A DNA stretch of 64,000 nucleotides from Antribacter gilvus (GTDB lineage: Bacteria; Actinomycetota; Actinomycetes; Actinomycetales; Cellulomonadaceae), in contig NZ_QXTH01000008.1 of assembly GCF_003946865.1 (NCBI RefSeq), forward strand, positions 186,001-250,000, given 5' to 3'. Of this stretch, positions 17,824 to 25,562 are shown piece by piece. A program made the translations under genes and the position numbers. Position 1 is the first letter of the stretch, and each line of letters begins with the position of its first letter. The notes beneath the pieces are model-generated. The model made no database searches. It was not told the DNA's origin and saw nothing but the letters and a program-made list of their open reading frames with translations.

Positions 17824-17848
17824 GGAACCCGACGAGAAGGACGTACCC

Positions 17849-18646
17849 GTGACCGACCAGCCCGCACCGAGCCCCCTGGGCAGCGTCGACAAGGCGCTGC
17901 TGACGCTGGACGTGCTCGCGCGCGCCGGCGCGTCCGGCACCGCCCTGGCGACGCTCGCCGCCGAGGTGGGCGCCAACAAGACGACCCTGCACCGCACGCT
18001 CGCCGCGCTGCGCCACCGGGGGTACGCGGAGCAGACGCCCGGCGGGCGGTACCGGCTCGGCACTGCGGCGCTCGCCCTCGGCGCGCTCTTCTGGCGGGAG
18101 GAGAACCTGCCCGACCTGCTGCGGCCCGCCCTCACGGCGATCTGCGCGGAGGTCGACGAGCTCGCCCACCTCGGCGCCCTGGCCGGGCGGGAGGTCGTCT
18201 ACCTCGACAAGGTCGAGCCGCAGCGGGCGGTCCGGGTGTGGTCGGCGGTGGGGCGCCGTCGGCCCGCCGCGACGACGGCGCTCGGCCGCGCCTGGCTCGC
18301 CGCCCTCGACGCAGCGGCCCCGCTCGACCGGGCGACGCTCAAGGCGTACGCCGGGTCCGACACGACGGCGGCCCGCCTCCGCGAGGCTCTGGACTCCGCC
18401 CACCGGCTCGGCTACGCGAGCGAGGACGAGGAGAACGAACCGGGGATCGCGTGCCTCGCGGTGGCCGTCGTGCGGGGCTCCCACCCGGTCGCCGCCGTGA
18501 GCATCACGGCCCCGGCCGAGCGTCTGCGGGGCGTGGAACGGGAGGCCCGGGCAACCGCCCTCCTCCGCACGCTTCCGGGCCTGCTGCCCGCCGGGCTCGA
18601 GGTTCCCGGGGCGCGGACGCGCCCTGCCGGTGAGCCGGACCTGTGA
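17849..18646 (+). CDS. IclR family transcriptional regulator
   Basis: A 265-residue regulator. Residues 10-75 form the winged helix: SVDKALLTLDVLARAG, TALATLAAEVGANKTTLHRT, LAALRHRGYAEQTPGGRYRL. Residues 85-250 are the IclR effector domain with EVVYLDKVEP, RRPAATTALGRAWLAAL and GIACLAVAVV, ending VSITAPAERLRG. The likely effector is KDG or KDPG or a related sugar acid, given the divergent kdgK-eda operon; this is inference. GTG 17849 was chosen because GAAGG lies eight bases upstream and the length fits the family. Confidence 0.9.
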   Translation: MTDQPAPSPLGSVDKALLTLDVLARAGASGTALATLAAEVGANKTTLHRTLAALRHRGYAEQTPGGRYRLGTAALALGALFWREENLPDLLRPALTAICAEVDELAHLGALAGREVVYLDKVEPQRAVRVWSAVGRRRPAATTALGRAWLAALDAAAPLDRATLKAYAGSDTTAARLREALDSAHRLGYASEDEENEPGIACLAVAVVRGSHPVAAVSITAPAERLRGVEREARATALLRTLPGLLPAGLEVPGARTRPAGEPDL

Positions 18647-18665
18647 GAGAGTTTCACCGGCAGCA

Positions 18666-18683
18666 CCGGCAAGTCGTTGCCGG
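18666..18683 (+). terminator. short hairpin between IclR and USP genes
   Basis: CCGGCAA at 18666-18672 pairs perfectly with TTGCCGG at 18677-18683 around a GTCG loop, 20 bases after the IclR stop and 28 bases before the USP start. It may terminate the IclR transcript or act in the USP leader. Confidence 0.4.
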
Positions 18684-18710
18684 CATGACTGGTCCGGAGG
18701 TGCAGTTCGC

Positions 18711-19097
18711 ATGACGGTCCTCGTGGCGTACAACGCGTCACCCCAGGGGGAGGCAGCCCTACGAGCGGCCGTCGCGGAGGCGGGGCGGCGCAAGCAGGAG
18801 CTGGCCGTCCTCGTGCTCACTCCGCAGGTCGCCGGGGCTGCGGTCCCCGCCGACCTCGCCCACCTGCTCGACACCGTCCCGAACGGCGTGCCGGTGCAAC
18901 CGGTCGCCTACCGGACCGAGAGCCAGGACGTCGCGGACGCCATCCTGGACGAGGCCGAGCGGCTGGCCGCCGACCTCGTCGTGATCGGCTCCCGCAAGCA
19001 CTCGACGGTGGGCACGTTCCTCATCGGCTCCACCACGCAGCAGGTGCTGCTCGACTCCCCCGCCCCCGTGCTGGTGGTCAAGGCCACCTACTCCTGA
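18711..19097 (+). CDS. universal stress protein (UspA family)
   Basis: A 128-residue single-domain UspA protein. It starts MTVLVAYNASPQGEAALRAA and has the ATP-binding end pattern VVIGSRKHSTVGTFLIGSTT followed by QQVLLDSPAPVLVVK, matching the G-x2-G-x9-G(S/T) loop of nucleotide-binding USPs. A GGAGG ribosome site is about 10 bases upstream. The 3' end overlaps the converging ArsR-like gene by ten bases. Confidence 0.9.
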   Translation: MTVLVAYNASPQGEAALRAAVAEAGRRKQELAVLVLTPQVAGAAVPADLAHLLDTVPNGVPVQPVAYRTESQDVADAILDEAERLAADLVVIGSRKHSTVGTFLIGSTTQQVLLDSPAPVLVVKATYS

Positions 19098-19645
19098 GCG
19101 GCGCCTCCCGGCGTCACGCGGTGGAGCACGACGACGCCACGGTGGACCGGGCGGTCCCTGCGCCGGTCGTCCGTGGCCACGTACTCGTCGATGACCTCCA
19201 GCAGCCGGCGGTCCAGCTCCGCCACCTCGTCGTCGGACAGGTGCAGCGCGAACATCGCGAACGTGGACATGCCGTCCGGGCCGGCCGCGAGGGCGTCCGT
19301 GAGGGCGAGCTGGGCCGGGCCGAACTGCAGGTCCGGCGCGACACCCTCCAGCGGGTCGCTCAGCCACCAGCTCCTGCCCGTCGAGCGGTAGGGCTTCTCG
19401 CGAGCGCCGCGGGCGCCGGACCGTGCCGGGAGCTGCTCGATCAGCCCCGCGTCGGCGAGGATCCGCACGTGGTACAGCATGGTCGCCGGGTCTGCCTCGA
19501 ACCGGTCCGCGAGCTGCCGGTTCGTGAGCTCCTCCGTACCGAGCAGCCGCAGCACCCGCTGACGCAGCGGATGGGCCATCGCCCTGGCCTCGCCGGCGGT
19601 CGGGGGGCGACGCTCGGGCACGACGATGGGGTGGTCGGAGGCCAT
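19088..19645 (-). CDS. ArsR-like winged-helix transcriptional regulator
   Basis: A 185-residue regulator of the ArsR/YdfH-like winged-helix class (HTH_20). The DNA-binding domain occupies about 15-95: TAGEARAMAHPLRQRVLRLL, LTNRQLADRFEADPATMLYH and VRILADAGLIEQL. The C-terminal half is a helical effector or dimer domain with DDEVAELDRRLLEVIDEYV. It is divergent from an MFS exporter gene, with a clean palindrome in the gap, so it probably represses that exporter and itself. The inducer is unknown. Confidence 0.85.
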   Translation of the reverse strand: MASDHPIVVPERRPPTAGEARAMAHPLRQRVLRLLGTEELTNRQLADRFEADPATMLYHVRILADAGLIEQLPARSGARGAREKPYRSTGRSWWLSDPLEGVAPDLQFGPAQLALTDALAAGPDGMSTFAMFALHLSDDEVAELDRRLLEVIDEYVATDDRRRDRPVHRGVVVLHRVTPGGAAQE

Positions 19646-19659
19646 GCCAAGAGTCTAGC

Positions 19660-19678
19660 GAAAGTCATTTGAACTTTC
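19660..19678. promoter_or_regulatory. operator-like palindrome between ArsR-type and MFS genes
   Basis: GAAAGT, seven bases (CATTTGA), ACTTTC is a perfect 19-base dyad 15 bases upstream of the regulator start and 25 bases upstream of the MFS start. It is AT-rich in a GC-rich genome and overlaps where either promoter should lie, as expected for autoregulation plus repression of the exporter. Confidence 0.65.
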
Positions 19679-19703
19679 CCAATCACTCGCTACGATCGGC
19701 ATC

Positions 19704-20993
19704 ATGACCGACGCCGCACCGCCCCAGCCCCGACCGCACCTGGGCGCCTCGTTCGCCAAGCTCTGGTCCGCCTCGCTCCTCTCGAACCTGGCCGACGGCG
19801 TGCTCAAGGTCGCGATCCCGCTCGTGGCCGTGCGGCTCACCGACTCGCCGCTGCTCATCGGCGCGCTCGGCGTCGCGATGGCCCTGCCGTGGCTCGTGTT
19901 CGCGCTGCCCGCGGGCGCGCTCGCCGACCGGGTGGACCGGCGCGTCGCGATGCTCGTCGCCAACGGGACGCGCGGCCTCGTCGCGGGCCTCCTCGCCCTC
20001 ACCCTGCTGACCGACCTGGGCTCCATCTGGGTGCTCTACGTCGCCGGCTTCGTGCTGGGCGTGGCCGAGGTCCTGTACGACACCACCGCGCAGTCGATCC
20101 TGCCGCAGGTCGTCGACCGGTCCGCGCTGACCACCGCCAACTCCCGGCTGTACGGCGCCGAGACCGTGGCCAACCAGTTCGTGGGCCCGCCGCTGGGCGG
20201 CCTGCTCCTCGGCGCGGGCGTCGCGATCGCCGTCGGCGCCCCCGCGGCCCTCTGGGCCCTCGCCTTCCTCGCCCTCGCCTGGATCCCCGGCCGGTTCCGC
20301 GTGGAACGCACCGGACCCGCCACCACCCTGCGGAGCGACATCGCGGAAGGGCTGCGCTACCTCGCCGGGCACCGGGTGCTCCGCATGCTCGCCCTCATGA
20401 CCGGCACCTCGAACTTTGCGTCGAGCGCGGCGTTCTCCGTCTTCGTCCTGTACGCCGTGGGCGAGGACTCGCCGATGGGGCTCACCGACTTCGGGTACGG
20501 CGTCCTCAACACCACCAGCGCCGTGGGCGCTGTGGCCGGCTCCTTCTTCGCGGCGTCGCTGTCCAAGGCGATCGGCCGCGCGTGGTCGCTCGGGCTCGGC
20601 GTCATCACGTTCACCGCCATGGTGGCGGTGCCCATCCTCACCAGCAACGCCTGGGTGATCGGCGCGGTGTGGGTGCTGTCCGGCGCCGGCGTCATGGTCT
20701 GGAACGTCATCGCCGTGTCGCTGCGGCAGCAGGTCACGCCCGACCGGCTGCTCGGCCGCATGAACAGCTGCTACCGCCTGCTCGCCTGGGGCACCATGCC
20801 GGTCGGCGCGCTGGTGGGCGGCCTGGTCGGCGAGGCGTTCGGGCTGATCGCGGTGTTCTGGGTGGCCACGATCATCTCGGCGCTGACCGGGCTCGGCCTG
20901 CTCGTCGTCACCGACAAGGCGATCGCCCAGGCGGAGGCCGACGCCGAGGAGCAGGCCAGGGCGCTCGCCGCCGCGGAGCCCGAGCAGGCCTGA
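19704..20993 (+). CDS. MFS transporter, drug/enterobactin-exporter-like
   Basis: A 429-residue major facilitator with about 12 membrane segments. The segment between helices 2 and 3, ALPAGALADRVDRRVAML, is the MFS motif A; LWSASLLSNLADGVLKVAIP starts helix 1. The MFS_3 type includes EntS-like exporters and macrolide efflux pumps, so an export role is likely; the substrate cannot be told. The tail after the last helix is a charged, Ala/Glu-rich stretch. It is divergent from its presumptive repressor. Confidence 0.88.
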   Translation: MTDAAPPQPRPHLGASFAKLWSASLLSNLADGVLKVAIPLVAVRLTDSPLLIGALGVAMALPWLVFALPAGALADRVDRRVAMLVANGTRGLVAGLLALTLLTDLGSIWVLYVAGFVLGVAEVLYDTTAQSILPQVVDRSALTTANSRLYGAETVANQFVGPPLGGLLLGAGVAIAVGAPAALWALAFLALAWIPGRFRVERTGPATTLRSDIAEGLRYLAGHRVLRMLALMTGTSNFASSAAFSVFVLYAVGEDSPMGLTDFGYGVLNTTSAVGAVAGSFFAASLSKAIGRAWSLGLGVITFTAMVAVPILTSNAWVIGAVWVLSGAGVMVWNVIAVSLRQQVTPDRLLGRMNSCYRLLAWGTMPVGALVGGLVGEAFGLIAVFWVATIISALTGLGLLVVTDKAIAQAEADAEEQARALAAAEPEQA

Positions 20994-20998
20994 CGCGC

Positions 20999-21017
20999 GC
21001 CGGGGTCGAGCCCCGGC
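20999..21017. terminator. bidirectional hairpin between MFS and VOC genes
   Basis: GCCGGGG at 20999-21005 pairs with CCCCGGC at 21011-21017 around TCGAG. It lies six bases after the MFS stop and 16 bases before the end of the converging VOC gene, so it can serve both transcripts. Confidence 0.6.
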
Positions 21018-21033
21018 GGACGCGGCGCCGGAC

Positions 21034-21981
21034 CTACCGCGAAGTCGCCGCCCGGACCTCCAGGTGGTTGCTCCACGGGTCGTCGAAGCGGAGGGTGGTG
21101 CCGTCGTCGGCCACGGCCACCCCGGCCCGGGTGAGGCGGTCGCGGAGGGCGGCCACGTCGTCGGCGGCCGGGACCTGGATGCCCACCGTGGCGAGGCCGA
21201 GCGTCGAGGCGCGCGGCCCGGCGCCGCGGCTGTTCCACGTGTTCATCGCCATGTGGTGGTGGTAGCCGCCCGCGGAGACGAACAGGGCGGTACCCATCGA
21301 GAACGTCTCCTCGAAGCCGAGGGCGTCCACGTAGAAGCCCCGCGCGGCGGGGACGTCGCCCACCTGGAGGTGCACGTGGCCCACGACGGCGCCCGCGGCC
21401 GCCACCGGCCCGGCGTCGGGGCGGGCGTCGGGGGCGGTGGTCACCAGCTCGCGCGCCTGGTCGGTGAGGTGGTCGCGGAGGAACGCGTCCGGGTCCAGGT
21501 ACAGCGAGGCCATCCGGATCCGGTCGCCGTCCCACCCCCACGAGTCCCGCGGGCGGTCGTGGTACAGCTCGACGCCGTTGCCCTCCGGGTCCGTGAAGTA
21601 GAAGGCCTCCGACACGAGGTGGTCCGCCGAACCCGTGAACGTGCTCGGCGCCGTCGTGGCGACCGAGGCGAGCGCCGCCGCGAGCCCAGCGGCGTCGTCG
21701 AACAGCACCGCCGTGTGGAAGAGGCCGGCCTCGCCCCGGCCCGGGCGGGGCAGCCCGGGTGCGCGGCGCAGGATCACGAGGGCCTCGCCGTCGCGGCCCA
21801 GCGCCGTCGCCTCGGCCCGCTCGGCGGGGGTCAGCGCGAGCGTCGCGGGCAGCTCCACCTGGTGCAGCAGGAGCGCGTCGCGGTAGTAGCGCGTCATGAG
21901 GTCGAGGTCCTCGACATGCAGCGTCACGGCCTGCATGGAGGTGTCGGGGGCGAGGTGGTCGGTCACACGAGGCACAACCAT
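21034..21981 (-). CDS. VOC family protein, catechol-2,3-dioxygenase-like
   Basis: A 315-residue protein with two vicinal-oxygen-chelate units. The first covers about 17-150 (MQAVTLHVEDLDLMTRYYRD; LFHTAVLFDD; FYFTDPEGNGVELYHDRPRD), the second about 195-310 (VVGHVHLQVGDVPAARGFYV; YHHHMAMNTWNSRG; DPWSNHLEVRA). The candidate metal ligands His, His and Glu fall in the expected strands (HTAV, HVHLQV, VELYH, HLEV). The layout is that of CatE-like extradiol dioxygenases or bleomycin-resistance-like two-domain proteins. No ring-cleavage pathway genes are nearby, so the substrate is unknown. Confidence 0.85.
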   Translation of the reverse strand: MVVPRVTDHLAPDTSMQAVTLHVEDLDLMTRYYRDALLLHQVELPATLALTPAERAEATALGRDGEALVILRRAPGLPRPGRGEAGLFHTAVLFDDAAGLAAALASVATTAPSTFTGSADHLVSEAFYFTDPEGNGVELYHDRPRDSWGWDGDRIRMASLYLDPDAFLRDHLTDQARELVTTAPDARPDAGPVAAAGAVVGHVHLQVGDVPAARGFYVDALGFEETFSMGTALFVSAGGYHHHMAMNTWNSRGAGPRASTLGLATVGIQVPAADDVAALRDRLTRAGVAVADDGTTLRFDDPWSNHLEVRAATSR

Positions 21982-22033
21982 GCGTGGGTGGACGCCTGTT
22001 CCCGGCCCGGGAGGCCGTAGGTAGGCTCACCGC

Positions 22034-23197
22034 ATGACCGCGGTCGGACTCGGGATCCCCACGTTGCGACCGTCGGCGCGCCCGGGAACCACCACCCGGC
22101 CGACGGCGGGGCCCGCCCGCCCGCGCCCCGACACCCCGTTCCTCGTGGACCGGTACGGCCGCGTGGCCCGTGACCTGCGGGTCTCCGTCACCACGGCGTG
22201 CTCCCTGCGCTGCACGTACTGCATGCCCGCCGAGGGCCTGCCCCTCGTGCCGCGCGACGAGCTCCTCACGCCGGGTGAGATCGGCCGCCTCGTCGGCATC
22301 GGTGTCCGCCTCGGGATCCGGGACGTGCGGTTCACGGGCGGCGAGCCGCTCATGCGGCGCGACCTCGTCGACATCATCGCGGCGTCGCGGGCGGCGGCGG
22401 ACGCGGCCCTGGTGAGCACCTCCCCGGGTGACGCGAGCGCCCAGGGCGAGCGACCGGCGTCGGGCACCGTGCGGCTCGCCATGACGAGCAACGCCCTGGG
22501 GCTCGACAAGCGGGCCGCCGCTCTCGTGGCGGCGGGGCTCGACCGGGTGAACGTCTCCCTCGACACGGTGGACCGGGCCGCGTTCCGCACGCTGACCCGC
22601 CGCGACCGGCTCGACGACACGCTCGCGGGGATCCGCGCGGCCCTCGACGCCGGGCTCGCGCCCGTGAAGCTCAACGCGGTGCTCCTGCCGCAGACGCTCG
22701 ACGGCGCGCCCGACCTCCTGGCGTGGGCCGTCGAGCACGGCTGCCACCTGCGGTTCATCGAGGAGATGCCGCTCGACGCGGACAAGACCTGGGCGCGCGC
22801 CGCGGTCGTCAGCGCGGACGACCTCCTCGAGCGCCTGGGCACGCGCTTCGCGCTCACGGAGGCCGGGCGCGAGGACCCGTCGGCCCCTGCGGAGGAGTGG
22901 CTGGTCGACGGCGGCCCGGCCACCGTGGGGATCATCGCGTCGGTCACGCGGTCGTTCTGCGGGACCTGCGACCGGACGCGGCTCACGGCCGAGGGCACCG
23001 TGCGGTCCTGCCTCTTCGGCGACCAGGAGACCGACCTGCGGGGGCTGCTGCGCGGCGGCGCCACCGACGAGGAGGTGGCCGACGCCTGGCGCGGCGCGAT
23101 GTGGGCCAAGCCCCGCGCGCACGGCAGCGACGCGCCCGAGCTGGCGCCGGACGCCTTCGCCGAGACCGCCCGCACGATGGGCGCGATCGGCGGCTGA
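22034..23197 (+). CDS. moaA: GTP 3',8-cyclase MoaA (molybdenum cofactor synthesis)
   Basis: A 387-residue radical-SAM enzyme that converts GTP to 3',8-cyclo-GTP, the first step of molybdopterin formation. The SAM cluster is Cys56, Cys60, Cys63 in [31 protein letters not shown] is the GGEP motif; the second cluster is [18 protein letters not shown] with Cys309, Cys312 and Cys326; the protein ends with the conserved GG. Between the GGEP strand and [11 protein letters not shown] is a longer than usual Ala/Ser/Asp-rich linker (about residues 120-148) whose DNA matches a stretch inside the GAF regulator gene. The first 35 residues are a Pro/Arg-rich extension. It is near moaE and moeA but separately transcribed. 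Confidence 0.95.
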   Translation: MTAVGLGIPTLRPSARPGTTTRPTAGPARPRPDTPFLVDRYGRVARDLRVSVTTACSLRCTYCMPAEGLPLVPRDELLTPGEIGRLVGIGVRLGIRDVRFTGGEPLMRRDLVDIIAASRAAADAALVSTSPGDASAQGERPASGTVRLAMTSNALGLDKRAAALVAAGLDRVNVSLDTVDRAAFRTLTRRDRLDDTLAGIRAALDAGLAPVKLNAVLLPQTLDGAPDLLAWAVEHGCHLRFIEEMPLDADKTWARAAVVSADDLLERLGTRFALTEAGREDPSAPAEEWLVDGGPATVGIIASVTRSFCGTCDRTRLTAEGTVRSCLFGDQETDLRGLLRGGATDEEVADAWRGAMWAKPRAHGSDAPELAPDAFAETARTMGAIGG

Positions 23198-23291
23198 CAC
23201 ACAACGGGTGATTCGTGCCAGAATCGGCTCGAACGTCGCACCCGGCGGCGTGCCGCCCGAACGCCTCGTGCAACGATCCAGGTTGACCGCT

Positions 23292-24638
23292 GTGACAGAG
23301 ACTCTCGACGCACCGCCCGGCCCGGCGCGCCCGCGCCCCACCGGTCCCCGCCGCATCATGATCGTCACCGACACCTGGGCGCCCCAGGTCAACGGCGTGG
23401 CACGCGCCCTCGGCCGCATGGTCGCCGAGCTGCGGGAGATGGGCTGCGACGTCGAGGTGGTCACCCCCGCCGACGGCTTCCGGACCGTCCCGCTCATCAC
23501 GTACTCGGAGATCCGGGTGCCCGTCCGCGCGCGGGACGACATCGAGAGGCGCTTCCTCGACTTCGCGCCCGACGCCGTCCACCTCGCGACGGAGGGCCCG
23601 CTCGGCTGGACGGCGCGCAACGTCTGCCTGCACTACGGCTTCCCGTTCACCACCAGCTACCACACGCAGTTCCCGGAGTACGTGACCGCCCGCTGGTCGT
23701 GGGTTCCGCTGTGGGCGGGGTACGAGTACATGCGGCGGTTCCACGCGACGTCGGGCCGGGTGCTCGTCACCACCCCGACCATGCGCGAGCAGCTGACCGA
23801 GCGCCGCTTCCAGAACATCGCGCCGTGGAGCCTCGGTGTCGACACCGAGGTGTTCCACCCGCGCAACCGGGGCGCTGACGGCGGCGTCTACCGCGGGCTG
23901 CCCGGACCGGTGTTCGCGTACGTCGGCCGGCTGGCCGTGGAGAAGAACGTCGAGGCGTTCTGCGCGCTCGACCTGCCGGGGTCCAAGGTCGTGGTGGGCG
24001 ACGGCCCGGCGCGCGCCGACCTCCAGCACCGCTTCCCGGAGGTTCACTTCCGGGGGTCCCGGTCCGGGACCGACCTGGCACGGCACTTCGCCGACGCCGA
24101 CGTGCTCGTCTTCCCGAGCCGCACCGACACGTTCGGGCTGGTGATCCTGGAGGCGATGGCGTCCGGGACGCCCGTCGCGGGCTTCGACGCTCCCGGGCCC
24201 CGGGACCTGATCCCCGGGACGGGCGCCGGCGCCGTCTCGCTCGACCTGCGGGAGGCCGCCCTGCTGGCCCTCACGTGCGACCGGAAGCGCACCCGCGAGT
24301 ACGCCGAGCGGTTCTCGTGGCGGGCCTGCGCGGAGGCGTTCCACCGCAGCCTCGACGTGCTGCCCCTGCCCGACCGTGCCGGCCGCCTCGTCCAGCTCCA
24401 GCAGCTGACGTCGGGCGTCATCACGCGCCTCCCGACGCCGCGGCTCTCCACTCCGGACCTGTCGTGGCCCGACCTGCCCTGGCCGCAGCGCCCGGCCGCC
24501 CACCGGTCCGTCGCCGACCGGCTGCACACGTTCAAGCGCGCCGGGGCGACGCGGACGCTGACCCTGACCCGGTCGCTCCCCCAGTCGTTCCCCCGGATCG
24601 CGGCCGCGGTCACGCGGGTCACCCGCCGGCCGGACTGA
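23292..24638 (+). CDS. GT4-family alpha-mannosyltransferase (MgtA/PimB-like)
   Basis: A 448-residue retaining glycosyltransferase. The N-terminal Rossmann half begins RRIMIVTDTWAPQVNGVARA and includes HLATEGPLGWTARNVCLHYG and TTSYHTQFPEY; the donor-binding half contains VFAYVGRLAVEKNVEAFCAL and the EX7E motif FPSRTDTFGLVILEAMASGT. This pattern is that of GDP-mannose-dependent alpha-mannosyltransferases acting on glycolipids such as phosphatidylinositol mannosides. The final 90 residues are basic and variable. GTG 23292 was preferred; a TTG three codons upstream is possible. It works at the cytoplasmic membrane face. Confidence 0.85.
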   Translation: MTETLDAPPGPARPRPTGPRRIMIVTDTWAPQVNGVARALGRMVAELREMGCDVEVVTPADGFRTVPLITYSEIRVPVRARDDIERRFLDFAPDAVHLATEGPLGWTARNVCLHYGFPFTTSYHTQFPEYVTARWSWVPLWAGYEYMRRFHATSGRVLVTTPTMREQLTERRFQNIAPWSLGVDTEVFHPRNRGADGGVYRGLPGPVFAYVGRLAVEKNVEAFCALDLPGSKVVVGDGPARADLQHRFPEVHFRGSRSGTDLARHFADADVLVFPSRTDTFGLVILEAMASGTPVAGFDAPGPRDLIPGTGAGAVSLDLREAALLALTCDRKRTREYAERFSWRACAEAFHRSLDVLPLPDRAGRLVQLQQLTSGVITRLPTPRLSTPDLSWPDLPWPQRPAAHRSVADRLHTFKRAGATRTLTLTRSLPQSFPRIAAAVTRVTRRPD

Positions 24639-24713
24639 CGCCGCGCACACCCCTCCCGGGAGACCCTGCGGTAGCGGTCCTATGCTGAGCAGGACCCGGA
24701 CGGAGGTGCACCG

Positions 24714-25106
24714 ATGCCCACCGAGGACACGCGCGTGTTCCAGGACCTGCTCGACCGCTGGGCCGAGGCGATCGTGCGGAACGATCCCGGCCTGATCGCG
24801 GAGTACGCGCTGCCGGGCTGGCTGCTCGCCGGCGCCGACGGCACCGCGATCGACCTCGACCGGTTCTGCGCAGTCGTGGCGGCCGGCGACCTCAGCCACT
24901 CCGCGATGGCCTTCGACGTGCGCCACGTCCGGGTGCACGACGACGTCGCGGTCGTCTTCGCGCGCGGCACCAACGAGGGCCAGTGGCAGGGCACCCCGTT
25001 CACCGCCGACGAGTGGGTGACCGACACGTTCGTCCGCGCGTCGGACGGCTGGCGGTGCCTGATGACGACCGTCGCGCCGGTGGCCCCGGGCGCCGTCGGC
25101 CCGTGA
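24714..25106 (+). CDS. SnoaL-like (NTF2-fold) domain protein
   Basis: A 130-residue protein with the cone-like NTF2/SnoaL pattern: first helix VFQDLLDRWAEAIVRNDPGL, a DG loop ADGTAIDLDRFCAVVAAGDL, and the strands VRHVRVHDDVAVVFARGTNE and FVRASDGWRCLMTTVAPVAP. Members include polyketide cyclases, ketosteroid isomerase-like enzymes and DUF4440 proteins; the fold does not define an activity. A GGAGG ribosome site precedes the ATG. It stands alone between the glycosyltransferase and the converging moaE gene, only nine bases from the latter's stop. Confidence 0.75.
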   Translation: MPTEDTRVFQDLLDRWAEAIVRNDPGLIAEYALPGWLLAGADGTAIDLDRFCAVVAAGDLSHSAMAFDVRHVRVHDDVAVVFARGTNEGQWQGTPFTADEWVTDTFVRASDGWRCLMTTVAPVAPGAVGP

Positions 25107-25115
25107 TGCCGCCCC

Positions 25116-25562
25116 CTACAAACCCACCCACTCCGACTCGCCGTCGGTGAACTGCTGCTTCTTCCAGATCGGCACCTCGGCCTTGATCCGCTCGACGAGC
25201 AAGGAGCAGGCGGCGAACGCCTCCGCGCGGTGCCCCGCCGAGGCGGACGCCACCAGCGCCACGTCGCCCACCACCAGGTGCCCGAACCGGTGCGCCGCGG
25301 CCACACGCAGCCCTGTCTCGGCGGCGACGTCCGCGCACACGCGGCGCAGCACCGCCGTCGCGTCGGGGTGCGCCTCGTAGTCGAGGCTCGTCACGTCGCG
25401 CCCGCCGTCCTCGTCGCGCACCACGCCGCGGAACGTCACCACCGCGCCGCACTCGGGCGCGGCGACAGCGGCCTCGACGGCCCGCGCCGCCGCGTCGTCG
25501 AGCACGTCCTCGGTCACCCGGGTCGCGTCACTCTGCCCGACGCCGGAGCTCACCTCGGTCAT
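25116..25562 (-). CDS. moaE: molybdopterin synthase catalytic subunit MoaE
   Basis: A 148-residue large subunit of molybdopterin synthase, which inserts two sulfurs into precursor Z. Diagnostic stretches are GAVVTFRGVVRDEDGGRDVT, LDYEAHPDATAVLRRVCADV, AAHRFGHLVVGDVALVASAS, HRAEAFAACSLLVERIKAEV and PIWKKQQFTDGESEWVG with the active-site lysines. The start overlaps the moeA stop by four bases (ATGA), so moeA-moaE is an operon. The small subunit MoaD, which carries the sulfur, is not in the window. Confidence 0.95.
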   Translation of the reverse strand: MTEVSSGVGQSDATRVTEDVLDDAAARAVEAAVAAPECGAVVTFRGVVRDEDGGRDVTSLDYEAHPDATAVLRRVCADVAAETGLRVAAAHRFGHLVVGDVALVASASAGHRAEAFAACSLLVERIKAEVPIWKKQQFTDGESEWVGL

